A stretch of DNA of 64,000 bases. It comes from Circinella umbellata (lineage: Eukaryota > Mucoromycota > Mucoromycetes > Mucorales > Lichtheimiaceae). Where the stretch lies: positions 461,501-525,500 of the forward strand of contig JAIWNF010000009.1 in assembly GCA_025093555.1 (NCBI GenBank), written 5' to 3'. This document shows positions 55,678-64,000 of this stretch, piece by piece. Every line of letters starts with the position of its first letter. Within the stretch, counting starts at the first letter, position 1. The translations under genes were made by a program, and so were the position numbers. Below the pieces are notes generated by a model. That model ran no database searches and had not been told where the DNA came from. It saw only the letters and a program-made list of their open reading frames with translations.

Positions 55678-58200
55678 TATCAAAATATAAGATATATCAA
55701 ATTGAATGAATATAAATAAACAAGCATTTAAATAATCATTTCCCCTCCTGCCCTCATTTTTTTCTTTTTTTTTTTTGAGCGTTTTATAACGAATTTTGAA
55801 AAGTCCCTTTAGGATTTTCCAAAGTCAGGTCTCTGTGAACAGAGAAAAGAACCATATGTTAGAGAGAAAAAATGAAATGTAACAGTAAGGGAAGACTAGT
55901 TAAGAGTGGAAGATAGTGCTGGATGATAAAGATCGTAGTGAATAAAGAAAAATGGATGATAAATAAAGAGCTTGGATGGTTGGTTTTTTTTAACCGAAAA
56001 TAGATAAGAAGATATAAGTTACAGAGAGAATGATGGTGGTGGATCTATTGTATCAGTAGGCAAAGGATGCGAGCTATGTTCCATCCAAAGTACAAAATCG
56101 TTGAGTGGTTTTTTGTTGACAATTGGATCAGGTTCAAATTTGTCTTTACCATGACAAAGTGCATCAATATTATTAAACATGAGTTGAGTTAGCTGGTTTC
56201 TTTATTTGATCCAACAGCTTCATTTATTAGAGTTGTGAGGTCGGATTTTTTGGCAGAGCTTTCAATTTAAATAATACTGAATTAAGAACTACATAAGGAA
56301 CATCGAGTCGCCTGTGAGCATTGAGGCAATATATGTCATATTATTGGTGTGAGAGTTGATTTTGGTACATGTTACATCTTGTCAGCCAATTATGTTACTT
56401 ACTGTAAATATATTTCCTTCTAAACAAATAGCATAATGATAAATAAGCTTTTGTCACCATTTTCCATCTAAAAGATTTCAATTTAAATATGTTCTATGAT
56501 TGAAATGCTTATTTTTCTCGAATTCACTGTATTTTCAGACTTTTTTTTTGGTACATTATAATGTTCAGTGGATGGAAGAAAAAAAAAGTTCTTGAGATAA
56601 GAAAGATACGTATGGCGAGAATCAAAGGTACGTATACGTACGAGAAGAAAGGGTGTTTTTTCAGCCGATATGGAGACGAAGATAATGGTGATATACTATA
56701 AAATGAATTTAATTAGAAAGAGTTTTGTGGAATTAATTTGAGAGGTAGAAGGTGGTAAGAGAGGTAGTCAATCCACGTTAAAAACCAATTGTTGTTCTGA
56801 ATCATTTTTGTGCACATATATTATGGTCGTCTGTTTGTCATGTTCTTTATGGATAAAAGCAGTATATTATAGACGGTCTACTGTATCAGGAATACGGACA
56901 AACCTATTGGATTTACCTTCGCTGGCTGAACATTAATTATGCCATGTCATATATTCCATCCACGATTGTTTCCAAATAAACTGTTCTTGAAAAAAAACAC
57001 ATAGTATAGAACTCGCGAAGATAATGATATGAAAATGTCTATTTTTACACCCATAAAATCTGATCCCATTGTTAAAATATTATTATACTTATGTAACAGT
57101 ACTATTTCATTGATAAATTATTTGTATTGACACATCAGTGACATAAATGGTAAGCGTTAACAGCATGGCTTAAAACCAAGCATTGAACATTTTGTATACG
57201 TAGTTATTACATAGTGTCAGACTCTAATCTTTTTGGTCCAGAACAGTTGTGTTTATCTGGCGATCCAATAAGATACTCTTTTGTCTCATGATCAAGTCGT
57301 TACTGATAGCATTGTCTATCATCTAAATTTGTTATGAACTCATTTTGACACACAATTTCTTTTCTCTTTCTTTTTGAATAAACACCTTTCCCATCGCTCT
57401 TATTGGTATAAAGCTTAAGCATATTCATTATTTTATCTTCTATTATCATTCCTCACCTTAAATATCTACCACTTTAATCTTGTTTTGTATTTGTTACACA
57501 TGTCAATTTGAAAAATTGCGTGCCAATTATGGAAAAGTAATATTCGAATGCCGTGATGATTTATGACTGGATAATTCTGATGTGACAAAAGCATGACTTG
57601 AATCGACGTATGTCCTTGTACCTGGAAGAGAAAATTTCTGGAAGATTCTTAAAATATGGAAGCGTGATGGGTTGGAACCTTACCATTAATACCGTGTGAA
57701 CAACGACAGCCACTAGAAGACAAAGCGAACTCGACTACGTACTGTCACAAAGCTACTCGATAGTAGTATTCATATAAATAATAATAGTAATAATGGCGAT
57801 CAAAGAAAACTCAACAAAATGAAAATAGTAACTTAATCAACATCTATCAAACTAAAAGGTCTTTTGTTGCTTCTTGTCAAATTTGCTTACTTATACAGTA
57901 TATAACTTGCGTGTACATTACTTTTCAACGAGAAAACATGGTTAGGTAATCAATCCTTCAGGTACTACGATAGTTGCAATATTGCAGCACGTTTATTTAT
58001 ATCTTGGTTCTAAAACAAAGCAGCTCGACATAAAGAATGTAAATCCAATTATAAGTAAGCTATACTTTGGTGTATATATATGATTCTGACTTATATATGT
58101 ATAATCGTGGCAAATTAGATACTAACCATTTATTCAACAGCCAATTAAAGAGTTGAAAAACATCTACCTGGACCAGCACCTTTACTTTCTCCACAAACAG
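55678..58200. other. 2.5 kb gap, mostly decayed DNA
   Basis: No intact gene. It contains the minus-strand exon relic at 56019-56265, listed separately. The remaining text (56270-58150) shows scattered protein-like words, such as PGRENFWKILKIWKRDG on the plus strand near 57620, interrupted by stops, so old element sequence probably extends here. Confidence 0.4.
56019..56265 (-). pseudogene. Frameshifted exon relic, unknown protein
   Basis: The minus strand encodes KSDLTTLINEAVGSNKETS, then after a one-base shift LTQLMFNNIDALCHGKDKFE and PDPIVNKKPLNDFVLWMEHS, ending HPLPTDTIDPPPSFSL and a TAA at 56019-56021. The composition is that of a globular protein, and the two parts join well if one base in AGCTAACTC is ignored. 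Stops lie just upstream and no start is seen. I do not recognise the family. Confidence 0.45.
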
Positions 58201-58204
58201 AAGC

Positions 58205-58848
58205 AACATTAACAAGTTCTGATGAATCAGTGGTACATCAAAGCATCAGAACAAATTTGAAGCGCGAAGACATAACTTCATATTACATTCAATGTATCTG
58301 TTACAAATCAAGAGCCGATATTGAAAAACGTTACCCAAAGGTCTTTAGATATGATATAAAGGAGTATTTAACGCAGTACTTTAGGCGGTTGGTTCAGTGA
58401 TCGAATGGACTACTATAAGGATTATGATCAATCGGAGTACATAAACAAGAAGGTCAACGATTGATCGAAGAAGTAAGAAATTACCTTCGTGCTAGCGATT
58501 GGAACGATATATTTGGGGAATATCAAAACGAACAAGCTGACCACATCAGCAGTGGTAGTAGTAGTCCCGACGAATTATCAAAGAAAATATGATGAAGCAT
58601 CCACGGCTAAAAAGAAAATAAGCACACGAAAGATACAGGCTATGGTGGAAATTATCAAGCGTTTGTTGGATAAAGAGATGCATAACGCCGATGGAAAAAC
58701 AATCATGGTGCACCATTTAAAAAACAGACCTAGAGCAAGAAGGTGAAGGTGCCGGTCGGGTATACAATGCATTTAGACCGTATTACTTTTCCCAAGCGAA
58801 TGAAGAAAAAGAAGACGATAACAACAGCAACAACGATGACGATGACGA

Positions 58849-58893
<45 letters not shown>

Positions 58894-60445
58894 GGATGAC
58901 GAAGATAAAACGGGAATATTAACAGTTCACTAATGTGCATCACTTGCTTTTATTACTAATGTACGTAACAGCCCCTTTGTTTGGTCCCCAACAAAAGCAA
59001 TGGGTTGTATATCCGTGTAGTGATGAAGAAGATCATGCCATTCATATCTCGACTGACGTATTGTACACTCTTTTTTCCAAGAAATTCAGTATACAGATGG
59101 GTCATCCAATAGGTTACGATTGCAAGTTCAAGTCTTCCATATTTGGTGCCTTATTTAACATCCACAAAACCACACAAGCAATACGACAAAAGAAATCGGA
59201 TCTCTTCTCTCATTTCCCTTATCGAATCATCTTTGTGAATCGACGTATGTTATGCGTATCGCGTACGAAGTATGTGACCACATGATTTGTTAAAAAGAAG
59301 AGCAAGACAAATATACGGATGATCACGATGGTAACGCTGGTGATATATATGATAGTGAGAATAAAATGATGGTGGATTCATCAAGTCAAAATAATACTTA
59401 ATGTCTGCAACCACAATCACAACAACAAACGAGCCAACGTAATGTTTTAAAACAAAAAAAAAAAAAAAAAAGAAAAGCAAAAAGCGGTGTTACGACGAGA
59501 ATCGAAGTTCCTCAAGAAAAAAACGGGCAACACAAAATAGTAATGACACACAACTCGAGAAGCAAATTGACAACTTGGACACTAAGATCGACAAAATATA
59601 GCAACTTGTTGATACATGATAATTTTTTAGACTAAAATACAAGAAGTAATTCTAATATCATTATTAACAGCACCAAAATTACAAGTAAACGGTAGTAATC
59701 CTGGTCATGTTGTGGCGGCTACGTACTGCAGTGTCGACAGATGTTTCAAATATATTTCAAGCAATCAAGAAGTTTACCAATGGGCTGTCAACTCCAACGA
59801 CAACAGCACTAATCAAATCATCGCTATCACCATCACAACAAGAACAGAATACAGATAACAAGTTTACATTTTTACCTAAACAAAAGACATGCACTGCAAA
59901 AACAAAGAATTGTGTTACATTTGCCAGTAAGCGCAGAAAACGATGAGGGATATTTAAAGATAACAGTGATATTGACATCGCTAAAGGCGCAAAGAAGTAC
60001 GCATTCGCGTGGATATCGTCACCGCTATTACCACCAAAAGTTAGCCAACAGCTGGTGTTCTCATCAGGGGGTACACACTCTGCCTTGCTTGGTGTGCTGG
60101 TAACAATCTCAAGAAACATCAAAAAGGTGCATGCAAGAAATTGAAACAAGAGCTAGATGGTCCTAAAACGATGATTTATTTATAGCAGATGAATACAAGA
60201 CAAGTAAAAACCTGTCCTTTCTGTCATTGTAGGTTGACACTACAGAAGTATCGTAAAGATTAGATTGAAGGTTGTGAATGGTGCTTTTAGATGCATAAAT
60301 ATTGATTGCCCAAGTAAAGGAAGGAATACATTCAATAGAGATACTATAATAGGATTAAATATTGGTGTGAATGGGGATAATAAACTGATCCCCTCTCCCG
60401 CTTCCCGTTTCCCGCCGGTTTTATGTAACACCAGTCTCCGCGTTA
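58205..60445 (+). pseudogene. Degenerate TnpB/Fanzor-like transposon ORF
   Basis: A series of plus-strand coding fragments in changing frames. In order: IRTNLKREDITSYY and EKRYPKVFRYDIKEYLTQYF (58238-58395), RLIEEVRNYLRASDWNDIFG (about 58460), RVYNAFRPYYFSQANEEKED then poly-Asp (58755-58912), and KQWVVYPCSDEEDHAI through FNIHKTTQAIRQKK (58995-59200). The 3' part has EYKTSK (about 60189-60209), CPFC (60213-60224), then RCINIDCPSKGRNTFNRDT and IGLNIG (60289-60366). The order TSK-CxxC ... CxxxxC ... NRD...NI is the C-terminal zinc ribbon and catalytic-Asp block of TnpB/Fanzor RNA-guided nucleases. At least five stops or frameshifts make it inactive. Alternative: another Mucoromycota element with the same ribbon. 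Confidence 0.5.
58834..58891. repeat. GAT/GAC trinucleotide repeat (poly-Asp)
   Basis: About 19 GAT and GAC triplets in a row inside the degenerate element ORF, coding poly-Asp in the local frame. Confidence 0.85.
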
Positions 60446-60959
60446 GGACGTTTGTATTTTTTGATTCGGTTACTGCTTGGTTTCACTAATTTTTTTTTAT
60501 CAGATGAAACAAAACCATATTTTTTTTTTGAAAGTCTGTATTGTGTAATTCAAATAATTATTAAAAAGGTAGAACAATCTTGTAACCTAGATAGAATAAT
60601 ATTAGGTTTGAAAAGGAAACAAAGTGTAATGTTGGGGGAGGGGGAAGGGGTTGGGGGTGGATTGAAAAGATAAAACAAATTGAATGCAAAGATGATTATT
60701 GTTATTGTTATTGTCGTTGTAAATATAAAATGTATTTGTTATTGTTATTTAAAATTGAATTGTTTTGTAAATTAGTTTTGATAGAGTTTTTATTATTATT
60801 ATTATTATTCTCAAAAGAAAAAAAAAGAATCGACTTTTTTTTCTTTAATAAAAATATTTGTCAACGAGTCCATGGCGGCCTATAGAATATAAAACATTGG
60901 TCATTTTAGTAAATGTTTAATATATAAATAGAGTAAAAGAAAGGTAAAATTTTTTTTTA
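60446..60959. other. Intergenic, 3' flank of the velvet gene
   Basis: About 510 bp, AT-rich, with a G-rich block at 60631-60660 and TTA repeats near 60791-60810. No gene seen. Confidence 0.5.
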
Positions 60960-61016
60960 TTACATTTGTTGTTCATCACTTCTTCGTCGCCATTGATAGT
61001 TTGGTTGCCATGAAGG

Positions 61017-61050
<34 letters not shown>

Positions 61051-63009
61051 CTTGGCGTATCCATGGGAATAGCAACAGGTTGTTGATGAGATTGTTCATG
61101 TTGCATTCGTAACATTGGCATAGCTTGTTCATGGGAAACGGGTGATCCATGTTGACGTTGTGTAATATATGTGGGACGTGGGCCTGTGTCCGGAATATCA
61201 TATGCAGCTCGATTTGGAATATCCGCTCGAGTTTCGTCCGACGACGTTGCTCTTTCACGCGGGAAATGAGAAGGTATATTAGGTATTTGTTCACTTGTTG
61301 GGGTAGTTGGAGTATGTGGATGATGTGGATGATGCTGGTGTGAATGTTGTTGTTGCTGTTGTTGTAGTGGATGATGTGATTGATGATGACGTGACTGATG
61401 ATGATGATGATGGTGGTGGTGATGATGATGTGGTTGTTGATGTGAATGATGTATTGAAGGAGTTGTATTTGTTGTAGTCGTATTAGCAGTAATAGTATTA
61501 GAAGAAGGAGAAGACGAATTAGGGTATACATAAACATTGTTCATTGAAGCAGCAGCAACTGCTGCAGCTGCAGCTACAGCAGCATTCGCAGTAGTAGCAG
61601 TTGTACGTAAAAATGGACTTGTATTGTTTTCACTTAAAACACCACCCGTGGTTGTCGTAGTTGTAGTTTCTGATGATTGATCTGTTATAGTTGTTTGATC
61701 TGGTAATGGAGAAGCATCATCCTCATCATCATCACCATTTCGTGTTCTTTTACCACTCTTAGTTTCTGGTTCAGAAAATGGAGTGTCAACATCATCAGAA
61801 TCTTTTCGCCGACTTAACCTCCTTCGCTGACGGCGAAGTTCTTTCCGTATTCGAATTTTTAGCCCCTGATCTGCAAATGCTCGTGACAAAAAAGTGGATT
61901 CTTCCATGCCAGGAAACCTATTGAATATATCCACATCCTAATAATTAATAACCTTTTATATTTATCTCCAAATCCATTCATAAAATTCATCTTACTTTTT
62001 AGCTGAATAAACAATAAAAACATCAGATATAATTGATCTACAATGAAATACATCTTTACTACAAATTTATTACAAAAAAGGTTAATAACTTTGTAATAAT
62101 AATAACAAAAAAAAAACGCGTGTTATAACATACCCAATAATCTCAAACAGGCTTAGTTTAAGACGATAATTTCCTTCAACGCGTACTGACAGATCAGGAA
62201 ATACAAAGAATCCAGCATCTGAATTATCAATATCTTTTAAATGATACAAAGATGAAACAACTGATCCAGTAGTACTTCTTGTCTTGCCGTCCCGCAGCAG
62301 ATGTAATTCTTCATCCAAATCTGCAGCCATTAAAGAAGCATACATAAAATAATAGGGATTTTGTAGATATGAACTATATATATATATATATTTGGTTGGG
62401 TTAAAAAAAACCCTCTTCCCTTTTTACTGTCAAAAAGTGACATAAATAACTTCCCACACTCCCTCCTTTTTATTACCTTCGATCAGCTGTTGATAGATTG
62501 GGATCATTTACTTTAAGTTGAACAATGGCTAATAGATTTATAAGTATTGAAATTAATAAATGGCTGTCAAATTATAATATTAAAGAATTGTTTTTTTTTT
62601 TTTTGAAAATAATAAAAATAAAAACTAAATAGAAATACTTACGTGGAGGATCTATTGGTCTTCGGTCAGCTATAATATTATTATAATCGAGTTATTCACC
62701 ATTAAAAAAAAAAGAGGTTAGTAAAGATATTTTTTTTTTGAAAGGAAAGAGAATGAGAATAAAGTACCTTTTTCACCAACACCACACATGCGTGATTGTT
62801 TTGGTTGTTGACGTAATTTTAGTTGATATTCACTAATATTAAAAAAAAAGAAAAAAGGTCGCGCCACGGTCGAAATATATGTTTTCAATATGAGTTTATT
62901 AAATGTAATTGCGCGTTACTATAATAATATAGAAAATAAATTACATTTTTTGTCTGTGTTGTCGAGATTGCTTGACCGTTGCAAAATGATAAGAAACTTG
63001 GTCTTCCAT
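60960..63009 (-). CDS. Velvet-domain transcription regulator (VelB/VosA family)
   Basis: 489-residue nuclear velvet protein; such factors link development, spore formation and secondary metabolism and bind DNA through the velvet fold. Exons (minus): 62945-63009, 62768-62832, 62643-62669, 62477-62528, 62134-62373, 61996-62058, 60960-61917. The velvet domain fills residues about 22-190: EYQLKLRQQPKQSRMCGVGE, ADRRPIDPPPIVQLKV, SYLQNPYYFMYASLMAAD, FFVFPDLSVRVEGNYRLKLS, GKDVFHCRSIISDVFIVYSA, KKFPGMEESTFLSRAFADQG and KIRIRKELR. The 63-nt exon six is needed to complete the domain and fits in phase on both sides. The C-terminal 290 residues are low complexity: Thr runs, poly-Ala, an 11-His run and an 11-Gln run (about 61018-61050). 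Subfamily is not settled. Confidence 0.93.
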
Positions 63010-63580
63010 TGGTTGAGATGCATGCAAAATAATGTTGAATGTATTAATAGGTTAGAAAAAAAAAAGAGATATAAGAAGTAGTTTTTTTTTTTGTTACTAA
63101 AAATCGAAAAGTTTAAAAACGAAGGAGTGTGTGTTATATGTGTGAGAAAGAGAGGGGGGAGAGAGAGAGAGGAGAGGGGTAACAAATAAATAAAAAGAGT
63201 TTATTATAAGATGTATATATCGGGCAAGTAGCTCTGTGGCGTTTAAAAATGGCTGGATATCAAAAAAAAAAAAAAAAAAAATAGAATAGAATAGAGACGA
63301 TCCATGTAACCAGTCAACAGATTCATAACAACAAGATATATTATTTAATTAATATATTATATATTATATATTATATATTATATATTATATATATTATTTA
63401 TAGTATATAAACTTAATAGGGTATACATTCTAATATAAAACTATACTTGTCTATTAATTATATTTGTTGTAAAGAAATGTTTGACAAAAAAAAAAAAAGA
63501 TTTATTCTCACGATCAACAAATGATAAAATAAAACTGGAACATTTTTTTTAAATAATAAGTTTATAGGACTACTTTTACA
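63010..63580. other. Intergenic, velvet promoter and ytm1 3' flank
   Basis: 571 bp with a GA-rich block (63142-63180), poly-A (63260-63280) and a TATATTA tandem run (63350-63390). No gene seen. Confidence 0.55.
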
Positions 63581-64000
63581 TTATATTTTTGTTTGATATA
63601 TCCTTAATTGTTTATCTTCACCACCACTAATAATAAATTGTTCATTCCAGTCTACTGAGAATATTTTTTGTTTGTTTACAGAATCTGAATTTACTGTATA
63701 TAAAGGTCCTTTACTTCGAATATCCCAAACACGTACAGTGGAATCATATGAACCTGAACATAAAAGATATTCAGAAGTTTTTGACCATGATACAGAAGAG
63801 ATCCATGCAGAATGACCACGCAATGCTTGTTTTACATTTGTACCTTCTATATTTGTATATAAATAAATTATTATTTGTCAGTCCATATACATAGGATACT
63901 TTTAAATAGTAAAATATATATACCTTCTGAACGAGGATCCCATAATCTTAGAATATTATCAGTATGACCAGTTGCAATAAGTTTTGAACGAGAAGAATAA
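63581..64000 (-). CDS. ytm1: Ytm1/WDR12 ribosome-biogenesis WD40 protein (3' part)
   Basis: Only the C-terminal portion lies in the window; the gene runs off the right edge. Exons seen (minus): 63924-64000 (partial) and 63581-63846. The text SRSKLIATGHTDNILRLWDP, RGHSAWISSVSWS, LCSGSYDSTVRVWDIRSKGP and IFSVDWNEQFIISGGEDKQL gives the last WD40 blades. The HTDNxLRLWDPR and SxSWVxSVSWS wording and the closing SGGxDxxLRIYQ strand are typical of Ytm1/WDR12, a member of the PeBoW complex for 60S maturation. Confidence 0.8.

Noticed and set aside
58935..59285. 116-codon frame as an intact gene
   Set aside because: It is a fragment of the larger degenerate element ORF, with coding continuity lost on both sides.
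60917..61537. 206-codon minus-strand frame rich in His, Ile and Asn
   Set aside because: It is a shifted frame of the velvet C-terminal exon, created by triplet repeats.
61938..62133. Direct splice from the velvet ...FEIIG exon to GATGTGGATATATTC
   Set aside because: That junction breaks phase and skips a conserved part of the domain; the 61996-62058 exon restores both.
63218..63260. tRNA-like A box (TAGCTCTGTGGC)
   Set aside because: No B box (GGTTCRANNCC) at the right distance, no cloverleaf stems, and a long poly-A follows.

Overview
The window is nuclear DNA of an AT-rich fungus. Genes carry many short GT..AG introns (about 60-130 nt, one of about 630 nt), and intergenic DNA is full of poly-A/T runs and AT, GT and GA microsatellites. 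The gene set is fungal: an HR1-C2-C1-kinase Pkc1, Atg1, a velvet factor, a GT71 mannosyltransferase, Rho1, and an SMN protein with a YG box together with SNRNP40. That set, plus the relic mobile ORFs, fits Mucoromycota, most likely Mucorales. The phylum is an inference from gene content and base composition, not from a marker gene.

Layout. 1.1-3.4 kb (+): MFS transporter. 3.8-5.4 kb (-): Rho1 GTPase. 7.6-10.9 kb (-): Atg1 kinase. 11.8-12.7 kb (+): A20/AN1 zinc-finger protein. 13.9-16.3 kb (-): TPR/F-box protein. 16.7-17.5 kb (+): mitoribosomal mL50. 17.7-21.7 kb (-): a 1236-residue protein of unknown function. 22.2-24.1 kb (-): GT71 mannosyltransferase. 24.4-24.8 kb (-): Cmc2. 25.1-26.0 kb (-): SMN. 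27.3-29.0 kb (+): SNRNP40. 29.3-31.7 kb (-): CCA-adding enzyme. 32.8-35.0 kb (-): seven-TM receptor-like protein. 35-41.8 kb holds no intact gene: a roughly 0.8 kb MITE-like element, a broken nuclease-like ORF with an 89-bp palindromic insertion, and a 21-bp minisatellite. 41.8-46.2 kb (-): Pkc1. 47.2-47.8 kb (+): mitoribosomal uL23m. 50.5-51.2 kb (+): Q/S-rich protein with an apparent frameshift. 51.5-52.3 kb (-): BAG co-chaperone. 52.6-55.7 kb (+): SNF2 helicase. 55.7-60.5 kb is a second graveyard, with a frameshifted exon relic and a degenerate TnpB/Fanzor-like ORF. 61-63 kb (-): velvet regulator. 63.6-64 kb (-): 3' part of a Ytm1/WDR12 WD40 protein, cut by the window edge.

How the genes relate. 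Rho1 and Pkc1 are the upstream pair of the cell-wall-integrity pathway, and the GT71 enzyme decorates wall mannoproteins. SMN (snRNP assembly) and SNRNP40 (U5 snRNP) are divergent neighbours. mL50, uL23m, Cmc2 and the CCA-adding enzyme serve mitochondrial translation and respiration. Divergent pairs that may share promoters are F-box/mL50, SMN/SNRNP40, Pkc1/uL23m and BAG/SNF2. Exon models were built by hand from splice sites and reading phase, and all sum to whole codons. Start codons are the least certain part.
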